Source of the DNA: Acidobacteriota bacterium | GTDB lineage: Bacteria; Acidobacteriota; Terriglobia; Acidiferrales; UBA7541 | Reading direction: 5' to 3' | DNA length: 62,703 bases | Assembly (NCBI GenBank): GCA_003224085.1 | Contig: QHYK01000055.1 | Location: 1 to 62,703, forward strand | In this document: positions 1 through 8,787 of the stretch, piece after piece | Numbering within the stretch: position 1 is the stretch's first letter | Layout: each line of letters begins with the position of its first letter | The notes under the pieces: generated by a model | What the model was told of the DNA's origin: nothing | Seen by the model: only the letters and a program-made list of their open reading frames with translations | Database searches by the model: none | Made by a program: the position numbers and the translations under genes

Positions 1-2
1 AT

Positions 3-623
3 CTCATCAACTACACGCCGGGCTACGTCCGAGAGGAATTGGAAGAGCAACCGCTGGTGGAAAACCCGGAGCTCAGGGAACTAAAGAAACAGCGGGCGGG
101 GTTGGTCAGCGAGTTGAACCGGTCGAAAATTGAATTGGCCGATCACCTGCTTGAGCCGCCGGCCAAAAAACGCGGGACCCCATCCCGGAGTCAAAAGGAG
201 GTAATGGACGACATCGCGGTGATCGAGGGTAAGATTCTGTTGGCGGATGATCAATTGGAAAAACTGCCGTCGGAAATCCGCTTTGACGAGGCGCACGCCG
301 GAGAAAAACTGTTAAAACTCAATCACGAGAAGAAGCGGTTTCTGGATTGCATCAAGGTGTTTGTCTGCAACTCAAAAGCCGAAATGTGCCGCCTGCTGTT
401 GAAACATTATGATCGGCCGAGGGAGGTCATACCAGCGCTGGCGATGATTGTCGAGCGAACGGGCTATGTGAAATTGGAAGGAGGGCGGTTAGAAGTGACG
501 TTGAGAAGATTTACGGATCGCGAAATCGACTATGCTGCCCGGCACCTATGCGAGGACCTCAACCGCATGCAGCCTGTAACCTTGGACAAATTTCATCTTC
601 CGATCCGTTACCACGTCCAGTAG
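3..623 (+). CDS. C-terminal fragment of a transposase-like protein (runs off the left edge)
   Basis: The reading frame is open from base 3, so the gene starts outside the window; the first internal start codon is a TTG at 39. About 206 residues are visible. They are charged and helical, with a Lys/Arg/Glu-rich stretch (KKQRAGLVSEL) likely to be coiled coil, then a compact end with LEVTLRRF and LCEDLN motifs. From memory this spacing (charged helices, an HEKKRF block, then a short beta-rich end) matches the C-terminal tail of a large family of DDE-type putative transposases, but the catalytic core is not in the window. The tRNA-like sequences just downstream suit a mobile or former mobile element. 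The family assignment is tentative. Confidence 0.5.
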   Translation, partial: LINYTPGYVREELEEQPLVENPELRELKKQRAGLVSELNRSKIELADHLLEPPAKKRGTPSRSQKEVMDDIAVIEGKILLADDQLEKLPSEIRFDEAHAGEKLLKLNHEKKRFLDCIKVFVCNSKAEMCRLLLKHYDRPREVIPALAMIVERTGYVKLEGGRLEVTLRRFTDREIDYAARHLCEDLNRMQPVTLDKFHLPIRYHVQ

Positions 624-709
624 CAGACCCACAAGAAATTTTCTTAAAACGCGCAAAAAGCTGATCGTTTGCTAAGACCTCTGTACTAGGTGCTTCACTG
701 CGAAGATTT

Positions 710-782
710 GGCGGCAACCAAACTCGCACTCACCCACCTGCTTGGGAGGCAGGCGCTCTACCAGATCCACCCGAGTTACGCC
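710..782 (-). tRNA. Degenerate tRNA-Gly(CCC)-like sequence
   Basis: On the minus strand a perfect five-base-pair anticodon stem (CCTGC/GCAGG, 737-753) closes a seven-base loop CTCCCAA with anticodon CCC. It is preceded by a D-arm-like GGTAGAGCG. The acceptor ends GGCG and CGCC can pair only partly, the D loop is about six bases too long and the T arm is not canonical. It is probably a decayed or non-standard tRNA. Confidence 0.35.
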
Positions 783-944
783 GGTGGGCTTTTGAACCAC
801 CGCTCCTTTTCTAACCAATCTGGCTCTGTCGTGAAGTCGGTTCCCGTGATGTCTTTCAGGCCTGGCACTCAATCGGTTAGACGAGAGCTCGATCCATTTT
901 CCATCATTTTCCAATTACCAGGAATTTTGTTTTAGTTAAGTGCC

Positions 945-1016
945 GCCAGTTCAGCGTGTTAAGGTTAACCAGAGGAAGCTTGGAAAGCTTCTATACTGCC
1001 ATTGTACGACGCCCGC
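945..1016 (-). tRNA. Half-preserved tRNA-Gly(TCC)-like sequence
   Basis: The 5' half is close to a canonical bacterial tRNA-Gly: acceptor strand GCGGGCG (1016-1010), a D arm with AATGGCAGTATA, and an anticodon arm GAAGC-TTTCCAA-GCTTC (991-975) with anticodon TCC. The expected T arm and the 3' acceptor strand CGCCCGC are missing, so it cannot fold as a complete tRNA. It lies on the same strand as the Gly(CCC)-like sequence. Confidence 0.4.
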
Positions 1017-1309
1017 TCTATTAGGCTCACGCCATTATACCCAACAACGGTTACTTGCGTACGGATGCAAACCAGTGACCAGGGTGACCAGGGTCGTGCC
1101 CTTTTGAAAGAAACTTCTACTTCGTTATTGTGTAACCCAAAAGCAGGATGTTGGTAACCTCAAAATCCGGGCGTATGCGCCGCGGGCATGGAATGCGACA
1201 GGACTCTTCTCACACGAATCTAACCGATGTTAGCACGGCCCTTTTGCGTTAGAATTTGCGGATGAGTATTTTGCGGCGGCTTTCACGCTGGATAGGATCG
1301 CGGGACGAC

Positions 1310-1807
1310 ATGACTCATATCGTTGCAGGCAACACGGCTCCGGAATTTTCTCTGAAATCGCTCGAGCAGAAGGAGTATTCGCTTCGATCGCTTCTCGAGC
1401 GTGGCCCGGTCGTTGCCGCTTTCTTCAAAATCTCCTGCCCCGTCTGCCAATTCACTTTTCCTTTCCTGGAACGCCTGCATCAGCGTTACGGCTCCAGCGA
1501 AGCAGCAACCTTCCTCGGCATCTCACAGGACGACGCCCGCGCCACAAAAAGCTTTGCTTCCGAGTATGGCATCACATTCCCCATGGTTCTAGATGGAGAC
1601 GGCTATCCCGTTTCGAACGCCTATGGCCTGACCAATGTCCCGACCATTTTCCTGATTGAGCCCGGCGGCAAAGTGAAGGTCAGTTCGACCGGTTTTGACA
1701 AAAAAGATTTGGAAACTATCGCCCAAGAACTTGCCGAACGCCGCAAGATTGCTCTTACCCCGCTGTTCCGCCCCGACGAAGTCGTTCCCGCCAACAAGCC
1801 TGGCTGA
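1310..1807 (+). CDS. Peroxiredoxin / TlpA-like thioredoxin-fold protein
   Basis: About 165 residues of AhpC/TSA-type thioredoxin fold. An N-terminal GNTAPEFSL segment is followed by the redox motif CPVC at residues 43-46 and a conserved VPTIFLIEPGG strand with the cis-proline. Such proteins reduce peroxides or exchange disulfides. No signal peptide is seen from this start, so a cytoplasmic location is likely. The frame is open upstream to a TTG at 1256 and an ATG at 1262, but the ATG at 1310 best fits the start of the fold; the upstream codons add a basic tail. It stands alone, with no gene close on the same strand. Confidence 0.8.
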   Translation: MTHIVAGNTAPEFSLKSLEQKEYSLRSLLERGPVVAAFFKISCPVCQFTFPFLERLHQRYGSSEAATFLGISQDDARATKSFASEYGITFPMVLDGDGYPVSNAYGLTNVPTIFLIEPGGKVKVSSTGFDKKDLETIAQELAERRKIALTPLFRPDEVVPANKPG

Positions 1808-2313
1808 AGCTCAAAGAACTAGGTCCGGTCGGGACCTCCTAAGGCCGTTTGCCGTAGTTTTGGCCGTGAGTTACGTCAGGAAGGCAGGCACTTAGGCCTA
1901 AAGAAGGCCTTTCTGGAGCCAATTGCTGTTAATCCAACTCTGTCTCGAGCCAATGTTTTTTGTGTTTCTCCGGGCGTTTTCTTTTGTTGGCGATCACTCG
2001 CGTAACGGCTGGAGCGATTCCGGATTTTCGCGCCACGCGCCGCGCCTCTTTTACCACGTCGATGGTTTTCTTCTTTCGCCGCTTCATGACAGCGAGAGGT
2101 TAACCCAAGCAAGCAACAGAAGGAAGCGCCGATTCAACAGCTTGGGGAAAATGAATTGAAGAAGGTCATTCCGGGGAGCCAAACGACGAGAAATCGGCTT
2201 TCTCTTTATTTTAGGCGCTTTTGAAAAGCATATCCCTCGCTCCGCGAAACCCACCGGAGCGCAAAAGGCGCGCTTCGCTCGGGATGACAACATACCAGGT
2301 TTTCGGCGGGCCG
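1808..2313. other. Intergenic region, convergent genes
   Basis: No convincing gene. It separates the convergent peroxiredoxin and TonB-receptor genes and carries one copy of a dispersed repeat (2251-2288). No strong terminator hairpin was recognised. Confidence 0.6.
2251..2288 (-). repeat. Dispersed REP-like repeat, copy 1
   Basis: The sequence matches 26583-26620 at nearly every position over about 38 bases (CCGGAGCG, then AAAAG, then CGCGCTTCGCTCGG, then ATGAC). A shorter relative at 36527-36555 in the opposite orientation shares the GTCAT..CGAGCGAAGC core. Confidence 0.7.
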
Positions 2314-5300
2314 CTAAAAGTTGAACAGGCACTGCAAGTAGATCAGGCGATTTGCTGTCGAAGAAGAAAACGGACGGCCGGCCAATGCGTTCGATTGCAA
2401 ACGCACGGACGGGGGCGCGCTCAGATTGCCAAAGGGATTGGACACATTCACTATGTTAAAGACATTTCGCGCGTTGATGCTGAACGTCAAATTGTAATGG
2501 CCTTCCGAAGGATTCCCGCCGAACATGCCGCCACCATGTGGCGCCCGGCCAAATGTGCCTCCGCGCGGGCCGCCGCCGCCCCCGGGGGTTTCTTTCTTCT
2601 CGCCAAACCCGAAGGTCTTGCTAAACCGCAGGTTCAGCGTAAACCGCGCCGGGCCCGTCCCCTCGTCAATTGGAATTCCGATTTGCCCCGGCTTTACCTG
2701 TTGGTTGAAACAGCCATACACGGTGGATATCACTCCCGGACTGCCGCACGTGCCTAGCGTTGGGCGCGCATTGAACGTATTGATTCCGTACAAATCCTGG
2801 CCCGTCGTGATATTGAAAGGAGAACCGGATTGCGCGACCATGAACGGGCTCGCGCGCAGGCCCCAGGGCATGCTGATCGAGCCGCCAACGAATGCGCGAT
2901 GCCGCACATCGAACGATGCCCGGCCGTAGTCTTCTGCTATACCGCACGCCGGCAGGGTCGATGATTCGCAGGGGATCGATGGAATGTAGCCCGCGCCAGA
3001 GGTGTCGCTGTGCGCGGAGTTCAGCGTGTAATAACCCCACAATGAAAGTGTCGTTCCCACTTGCACGCGGCTGTTCAAGATGAGCTGGTTTTGTTTGAAG
3101 ATTCCGCCCGCTTGGTACTGGTAAATGATCGCGGGATTAAAGCCGGCAGGGGGAGGGGTGGCAACTGGTGGCGGTGGTGTGGCGTTCGTATAGAACTGAT
3201 GAACCCCGCGGGAATTGAGATAAGTAACGGAAAGATTCGCGGATTTGCTGAGCTGGCGCTCGACCGTCGCTCCCGCCTGCATGATGTACGGAGTCCGAAG
3301 GGCAGGATTGGGTATGTACACCACTTGGGGCTGCACGCCGCTTGGCGGCACCGGCTGCGGTTCATCGGGATCAAAAAACTGCGGGTTCTTCACAAGAAAT
3401 TGCTGTTGAGTCACTCCGTTTTGCAATTCCTGCTGCAAGACCAAGTCTGAACTAAAGCGGTCGTAAAAAATGCCGTAGCCCGCTCGCAAGACGGTCTTTG
3501 GCGACCTGTTATTTCCCGCGCCGCCCAGAGCCCAGGCGATGCCCACACGGGGCGCAAAATCGGCATGATCTCCTAAGTCGTTTTGCCTCTCGTAACGCAA
3601 GCCGGTGCTTAGCGTCACGTTCGGCCGGATGCGCCAATCATCCTGAACAAAGAGCGCGCCGTCAAACCACGTAACGTTCGCCAGCGCTGCTCCTGAAGGG
3701 CCGGAATTCAACACGTAATAACTCGCGCCACCCCCGTTGGCGATCCCTGCCAGTTGATTGGCCTCCGTATCTCCGGTCGCGATGGCCTGCAACATAATCT
3801 GATAAGCCTGAATCCCGGTTAGCTGCGGGCAGGTGTTCGGCGGATTCGGCACGTTACAGCCCGTCACTCTCGGATCGGGCCGCGGGCCAAAAACGTATTT
3901 GCTATTGAACTGCGCCGTCGACAAATAGTCATCTGTTGTGGCGCGCAACCTGCCGCCATACTTGATGGCATGCTTCCCCATGTTGAAATAGGTGATGTTC
4001 TGGAGCTCGTAGCGGTTCTGCGTATCAAGGTTCACCCCGCCGCTGCTCCCTCCGGTCGTGTAGGCCCCTTGAATCGAAATCGTTGGCTTCGGAAACAGAG
4101 GATTCTGATCACTCTCATAGTGTATGTATTGAAAGCGCGTTTCGTTGATGGCACGCGGCCCGAGCACCTGAGTATCCGTCATTTGAAACGTGTGTTCCGT
4201 ACCGAGCAGGTCAAAAGCCGCACTCGGCAACGTGAAGGAGTCGATCCCGTCGTCGTTCTCGTTGTTGCGCCAGTACTGGTAGCGTGCGGTCAGCGTGTTG
4301 CTGGGAGCGACTTGAAAATCGAAGCGCTGGTTTACTTCCGTGCGCGTGCGCGGATTAGGAAACGCGCCGCTGAACGTCGTGATTTGCAAAGTCGCGGGAT
4401 CCACATACGGCGTGTCCACTACGGACAGCTCATTGAGATTCCGGCGCTCGACATTGGTAAAGAACGACACTTTTTTCCCGAGCGCGCCGCCCAGATGCCC
4501 CTCGTACTGCGTCGAATAATAGTCTGGCGGCGGCCCCGCGCCTTCAAAAGGATTTTTCGAGTTGAAGGCCGACATGTTGCCCATCACCCAGAACTGCCCA
4601 TGCAGCTGGTCCGTTCCCGGCTTGGTTAAGACTTCGATCCGGCCATAGCCCAGTTTGTCGTACTCGGAAGAAAACGGATTCTGATTGATGCGGATTTCGC
4701 GGATGGAAGCCTTGGGTGGCAGTTGTCCGCCTGTGAACCCATCAATGTAGATTTGTCCGCCATTCGGCCCAGCCGATGGCCCTGCCAGCGCCTGCAATTC
4801 CGACTGCAGATCATCCGGGTCATCGGAGAGCGCCTCGAGGTCCTTGCCCTTCATGACCACTTCGCCGGCATTGTTCGCGGGATCGACGTCCACCTTCGTC
4901 GTCTCGTCGGTGACTTCGACTTTTTGCTCTTCCATGTGGATCATGAGGCTGATGTTGACCTGTTGCACTTGGTTCGCCGTGATCTGAACATTCTCCTGGG
5001 TGAAGAGGGCAAATCCTTTCGCCACCGCATTCAGCGCATAAACTCCAGGCGGAAGCGCCTTGAATTCGTAGATTCCTTCCTTGTTGCTCGTTGCGTCGTA
5101 GGACGCGCCGCGCGCATCGGTCAACCGGACGGAAGCTTTGGGAACTCCTGCACCGGAAGGGTCCGTCACCATGCCGGTCAAGCCGCCCGTCGGGCCTTTC
5201 GCTGGAACTGCCTGCGTTGCCTGGTTCGCTGCTTTGCCGGTGACCTCGACTTTTTCCGGCTCAACATGAACGGTCAAACTGACGTTCACTTGCTGCACTT

Positions 5301-5649
5301 GGTTCGCCGTGATTTGCATATTCTCTTGTGTGAAGGGATCGAATCCTTTGGCCACGGCTTTCAACGCATAAGCTCCCGGTGCCAGGTCCTTGAACTCGTA
5401 GATCCCCTCCTTATTGGTCGTCGTGTCGTAAGAAGCGCCGCTTGCATCCGTCAGGCTTACAGAGGCCTCCGCAACCACCGCGCCCGAACGATCGGTCACC
5501 AACCCCGTTAAACCTCCGGTCGCGCCCGCCGCCTGGCCTGCCGGAGGTTCGCTCGCGGGCGCCTGCGCGCACAAATGCCCGCTAACATGCGAAGAGAGAA
5601 AGAAACATAAAAAGAATGCAGAGGTAGCTCGAAACGGAAGGAAGCTCAT
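2314..5649 (-). CDS. Oar-like TonB-dependent outer membrane receptor with two carboxypeptidase-regulatory-like domains
   Basis: A protein of about 1,111 residues. The start at 5649 has AGGAG six to seven bases upstream and begins a signal peptide (MSFLPFRATSAFFLCFFLSS, cut near CAQAP). Two almost identical 110-residue repeats follow (bases 5517-5188 and 5187-4858), each with a GGLTG.VTD..G start, a KEGIYEF strand and ITANQVQQVN; these are CarboxypepD_reg/CNA-B-like sandwiches. Next comes a plug-like segment (IYIDGFTGG, IRINQNPFSSEYD, GRIEVLTKPGT), then a long beta-barrel ending in Phe, as barrels do. Family members of this type are thought to import oligomers or act in adhesion; the ligand here is unknown. 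It lies 43 bases behind the DUF5666 gene and is probably co-transcribed with it. Confidence 0.88.
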   Translation of the reverse strand: MSFLPFRATSAFFLCFFLSSHVSGHLCAQAPASEPPAGQAAGATGGLTGLVTDRSGAVVAEASVSLTDASGASYDTTTNKEGIYEFKDLAPGAYALKAVAKGFDPFTQENMQITANQVQQVNVSLTVHVEPEKVEVTGKAANQATQAVPAKGPTGGLTGMVTDPSGAGVPKASVRLTDARGASYDATSNKEGIYEFKALPPGVYALNAVAKGFALFTQENVQITANQVQQVNISLMIHMEEQKVEVTDETTKVDVDPANNAGEVVMKGKDLEALSDDPDDLQSELQALAGPSAGPNGGQIYIDGFTGGQLPPKASIREIRINQNPFSSEYDKLGYGRIEVLTKPGTDQLHGQFWVMGNMSAFNSKNPFEGAGPPPDYYSTQYEGHLGGALGKKVSFFTNVERRNLNELSVVDTPYVDPATLQITTFSGAFPNPRTRTEVNQRFDFQVAPSNTLTARYQYWRNNENDDGIDSFTLPSAAFDLLGTEHTFQMTDTQVLGPRAINETRFQYIHYESDQNPLFPKPTISIQGAYTTGGSSGGVNLDTQNRYELQNITYFNMGKHAIKYGGRLRATTDDYLSTAQFNSKYVFGPRPDPRVTGCNVPNPPNTCPQLTGIQAYQIMLQAIATGDTEANQLAGIANGGGASYYVLNSGPSGAALANVTWFDGALFVQDDWRIRPNVTLSTGLRYERQNDLGDHADFAPRVGIAWALGGAGNNRSPKTVLRAGYGIFYDRFSSDLVLQQELQNGVTQQQFLVKNPQFFDPDEPQPVPPSGVQPQVVYIPNPALRTPYIMQAGATVERQLSKSANLSVTYLNSRGVHQFYTNATPPPPVATPPPAGFNPAIIYQYQAGGIFKQNQLILNSRVQVGTTLSLWGYYTLNSAHSDTSGAGYIPSIPCESSTLPACGIAEDYGRASFDVRHRAFVGGSISMPWGLRASPFMVAQSGSPFNITTGQDLYGINTFNARPTLGTCGSPGVISTVYGCFNQQVKPGQIGIPIDEGTGPARFTLNLRFSKTFGFGEKKETPGGGGGPRGGTFGRAPHGGGMFGGNPSEGHYNLTFSINARNVFNIVNVSNPFGNLSAPPSVRLQSNALAGRPFSSSTANRLIYLQCLFNF

Positions 5650-5692
5650 CACTTCTCCTAATCCCGTTGGATGGTCGTTCGATTGCGCGCCA

Positions 5693-6916
5693 TTATGGGT
5701 TCCCCGCTTCCCCGCCAGGCGCTTCACTTAGGCTCCACGGAGAGAGGATCGTGGAAGCATTGCTATTCGGCGAAGCCTGCAGAATGGGCTCCACTCCGCC
5801 AAGAAGCATGACCACAGACGGCACGCCGTTGGGACTTCCCTCGGTCGCGACGATCATCACCGCGTCGCCCTTCTGCAAATCCGCTAGCGTAGCGGCCGGC
5901 ATGCGACTGAGGGCCTGCTGGAAATCTCCACCGCCTCGAGCGGATCGTCCGGGACCGCTATCTCCCGAGCCAGCGGCGCCCGTTCCTCCTGATTTCGGTG
6001 CTTGTACGGCCGCCGCGCCGGTTCCTCCCGATGCAATGGACCCCTGTGCATTTACCGCCGTTCCCTTCAAGCGCATGGCAATGCCCTGAGCCATCTGCAA
6101 CGGCAGCTTGCGAACCTGCGAATCTGCGGTCATTCGCACGGTCAAAGGTCTCTTGGTCGCCAAATCCTGCACCGTGATGCTATTCGCGGAAGTATCGATC
6201 GCAGAAATCGTTCCCGCGATGTTCCGGAAAGTGCCGCAAACGATTTCCGCCGCCGTCAATTCGCTTCCATCCGCGCTTCGTGTGCCGCGTGCGCGCAGTT
6301 GGTCGCCCGGCTTGATCTCCTCCAGCTTCGCAGGTTTCGCATCGTCAAACTTGATCGAGTCCGGAGCATACCGGCGCACAATGGTGTCTTTTGAAACGTG
6401 AATCGTCACCGTTTTCTTTTCGCCCATCACCTGCTGGGTGATGAGAATCGAGTTTCCCGCCGGATCCACGCTGCTCGCCAATCCCGCCGTTCCTTGCTTT
6501 CGCCATTCTTCGCGCTCGCGCGCCTGCTTCTCGGCAATACTTGCTTTCTTCATCGCGATGATGGCCGCCGCAAGCACGGTTTTTCCATCCCCCGCAAGTT
6601 GTCCGCGCACCAGGATGCGGTCTCCTGCCGCCAATTCCTTCAGTTGAATCGGCACAGCTTGCTTCAAATTTTTCTGATCGGGCTCCACTCGAACCAGCTT
6701 CGCCGAATCTTGCACCACGACGCTCACGTCGCTCCCCGCGTCGGTCGTCAATACAATGTTGTTCCCGGAAACCGACTTAATCGTTCCCATGGGCCGCGCC
6801 GAATTGGGAGCTTGCGCCCGCGCCGCGGACAGGAAGGCCGTCATCATTGCTCCCGCGGCCACAAACAAGGCCGCACGCAGCAAGATTCTTTTTGGTTGCG
6901 GCCTACAAATCACCAT
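5693..6916 (-). CDS. Secreted DUF5666-type beta-barrel repeat protein
   Basis: About 407 residues from the ATG at 6916, followed by a basic stretch and a signal peptide ending in SAARAQA. The frame is open to 7039, but the extra N-terminus resembles nothing. A GGGAGG sits 13 bases upstream of this ATG. The mature part holds three OB-like DUF5666 units, each with GTI..V..N.I.L/V, a LKELAAGDRILVRG or LEEIKPGDQLRARG turn and an LTAAEIV-type strand. The tail is Gly/Ala/Pro-rich. The function is unknown; such proteins are exported and often sit beside surface receptors. Here it precedes the Oar-like receptor in a likely two-gene operon. Confidence 0.75.
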   Translation of the reverse strand: MVICRPQPKRILLRAALFVAAGAMMTAFLSAARAQAPNSARPMGTIKSVSGNNIVLTTDAGSDVSVVVQDSAKLVRVEPDQKNLKQAVPIQLKELAAGDRILVRGQLAGDGKTVLAAAIIAMKKASIAEKQAREREEWRKQGTAGLASSVDPAGNSILITQQVMGEKKTVTIHVSKDTIVRRYAPDSIKFDDAKPAKLEEIKPGDQLRARGTRSADGSELTAAEIVCGTFRNIAGTISAIDTSANSITVQDLATKRPLTVRMTADSQVRKLPLQMAQGIAMRLKGTAVNAQGSIASGGTGAAAVQAPKSGGTGAAGSGDSGPGRSARGGGDFQQALSRMPAATLADLQKGDAVMIVATEGSPNGVPSVVMLLGGVEPILQASPNSNASTILSPWSLSEAPGGEAGNP

Positions 6917-7201
6917 CGGCTTGTTCACACCTCCCGAATTGTTCAGGATGACCCGGCCCGACGGTTGGATCGTCGCCCCGGTTTTACGCGCGCGCCCTTC
7001 GACCAGACGCATAATATTTAGACGCTTCCGAACCCGCAAACCGTTTCAAGGTCTGCATAGAGGGAAATACCGCAAATCTCTTTCGGGAACTCTCCCCTAC
7101 AGGTTTCACGCTTTACCGGCGAGATTGTGACGCCGGTCACATATTCCCGTGTCACGGCGCTCCCGCCCGCTCCCCACCACAATTTGTCCATCGGAGGCAC
7201 C

Positions 7202-7585
7202 ATGCCCGAGCCGAAAAAAGATGATCGCGACCTCTTGGATCTTCTGGAATTCGAGCTGCGCTTTCTCGAAGACGGCGGCTACGGCCATTCGCCTCACGCT
7301 GCGCGCCGGGCCTCCCGTGTTTTCGAGGACTCTCTCACCTGCATGAATTTCAACAGCCAGGACGAGCGTCAACCCTGCAGCGCCTGCCTGCTCGTGAAGC
7401 TCGTCCCGCCCAACCGCGCCGCCGAACAAATCCCGTGCCGGCACACTCCTCTCGACGCCGCCGGCCAAACGCTTGCTTCCTTGTATGAATCCGGCAACCA
7501 GTTGGAAATCGAGGAAGCTTTGGGGAACTGGCTGCGCGCCACGATTCGTTGCCTCGAGCAGGAACGCGCCGCGGCCGCCACTTAA
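7202..7585 (+). CDS. Conserved hypothetical protein with cysteine cluster
   Basis: 127 residues. The ATG at 7202 has a clear GGAGG six bases upstream; the frame is open from 7127. The protein is soluble and acidic at the start (DDRDLLDLLEFELRFLEDGG) and carries CSAC, then IPCRHTPLD, which could bind a metal, followed by a helical end. No family is recognised. It is divergent from the DUF5666 gene, sharing about 285 bases of intergenic space that must hold promoters for both. Confidence 0.7.
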   Translation: MPEPKKDDRDLLDLLEFELRFLEDGGYGHSPHAARRASRVFEDSLTCMNFNSQDERQPCSACLLVKLVPPNRAAEQIPCRHTPLDAAGQTLASLYESGNQLEIEEALGNWLRATIRCLEQERAAAAT

Positions 7586-7884
7586 ACTCTTGGACTCTTA
7601 GGCTCTTAAACCTGCACCAACCTTTTACCTGGGCCTTCCCCGCCCGCGCCTGCGTTCTTCTTGTTCACCTTCTTCAATGAATTTGTTTGATTCATTGCCT
7701 TCATTTTCGTGCTAAAATCTACTCATCAGCTGTTTACCACGGGCGACGACCGGAGAGCGTGGCAACGCTTGGCCAAGATAAAGGAGCTTGACCATCCGCC
7801 TGACATCGTAAGGCCTGTATTCACTTCCTCGGAGTGAGCAGTCTTCCCCGGCTACCGGCGCCCTGGAGAAAGGGGCCCTCTCTC

Positions 7885-8097
7885 ATGCATCGGATCCCAG
7901 TTTCCTCGGTCGACATTACCCAAATCGGTTATCAGGAAGATTCTGAAACTCTCGAAATCCAGTTTTCCCGCGGTGAGGTTTGCCAGTATTACAACGTACC
8001 TTCCGGCATCTACGACGAGCTGCTGAAGTCCCCGGCCAAGGAAGAGTACTACCACACAAAAATCGGCGAACGCTTCCCCTGCACCCGCGTCCGGTAG
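7885..8097 (+). CDS. KTSC-domain small protein
   Basis: 70 residues starting MHRIPVSSVDI at the ATG at 7885. The order of features fits the KTSC domain: SS..I..IGYQ...LEIQF..G.V.QYYNVP, then a short helix (YDELLKSPAKEEYYHTKI), then RFPCTR. KTSC domains occur alone or at the end of lysyl-tRNA synthetase-like and phage proteins; no activity is established. The frame upstream of 7885 is open but looks non-coding. Confidence 0.8.
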   Translation: MHRIPVSSVDITQIGYQEDSETLEIQFSRGEVCQYYNVPSGIYDELLKSPAKEEYYHTKIGERFPCTRVR

Positions 8098-8120
8098 GAT
8101 CTTTTCTCCACTGGGCGTAG

Positions 8121-8223
8121 GGGCACGATATATCGTGCCCGCATTCTTGGTGTGCGCCTGCAGGGACGCACTTCACCGCGTCCCCATCCTTGCCTCCTAT
8201 AGGGGCGCAGCACTGCTGCGCCC
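8121..8223. repeat. Cluster of three palindromic repeat units (REP/BIME-like)
   Basis: Three stem-forming units stand about 40 bases apart. Unit one (8121-8140) is a perfect 20-base palindrome with GGGCACGATA as its left arm. Unit two (8163-8184) pairs GGGACGC with GCGTCCC around an eight-base loop. Unit three (8203-8223) pairs GGGCGCAGCA with TGCTGCGCCC around one base. Units one and three are preceded by TAGG or TAGGG. The cluster starts 24 bases after the KTSC stop codon and may also act in transcription termination. Confidence 0.7.
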
Positions 8224-8329
8224 AACCGAGTCGAAGTATCTCTCATTAAGGCCCAGTCGATTGCCCGCCGTCCCCGCGCAACGTGCCCCGGGAGCAAGCA
8301 AGCCAAAGTCGAGTGTCGCGAGGTCGCTC

Positions 8330-8572
8330 ATGTGGTACGACTCACGGCTGCTTTTCGCGCAGATTTGCATCCGTTTGGATCACACTCCGGCTTGCTCTCT
8401 AGCGGGTCTTTCGCGCGAATTCCAGGTCGGCGCCAGAACGATTTCAAAATATCGTTACACCCATGACCGGAGGCGGAAGTTCAGCAGCTTCAAGGACGAC
8501 ATTCTGATAGCCAGATTGACCCGCCTCTTCCTTGCCCGGCCCTTCTCGCCCCGTCAAGGAACTGTCGTTTGA
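8330..8572 (+). CDS. Short AraC-type helix-turn-helix fragment
   Basis: 80 residues from the ATG at 8330, with a GAGG about seven bases upstream. The segment CSLAGLSREFQVGARTISKY and the following FSSFKDDILIARLTRLF resemble the first helix-turn-helix of AraC-family regulators, in which LSREFGVS..TI is followed by F...R.E.LLARL. The second helix-turn-helix is absent, so this is either a minimal DNA-binding protein or a decayed regulator. The region upstream (8135-8329) contains the palindromes and is not convincing as coding sequence. Confidence 0.45.
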   Translation: MWYDSRLLFAQICIRLDHTPACSLAGLSREFQVGARTISKYRYTHDRRRKFSSFKDDILIARLTRLFLARPFSPRQGTVV

Positions 8573-8787
8573 TCTAGGCTAAAAATCCAGTCTAACTTTC
8601 GCTCGCGCCGTTCGGCGCGCCTGTGGCGTCTCAACCGCCGAACTCCGCAAAAGAATTGTCTCCGAAGCCGCCGCACAAAAGACGCCCCGCGCTAGGAAAG
8701 CGGCCACCACGGCTCACTGATTCACGAAACGATTCTTGCCTGCTTGGTTTGGCCGATTTTCCAATTTCGGTTTTCGAGTTTCCAGCT

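Noticed and set aside
672-935. Two overlapping ORFs of about 80 codons on opposite strands
   Set aside because: They run through the tRNA-like sequences, have no ribosome sites and no recognisable protein content.
4723-5511. 262-codon plus-strand ORF opposite the receptor, with an internal duplication
   Set aside because: The duplication is the mirror image of the receptor's own repeated domain; a shadow frame.
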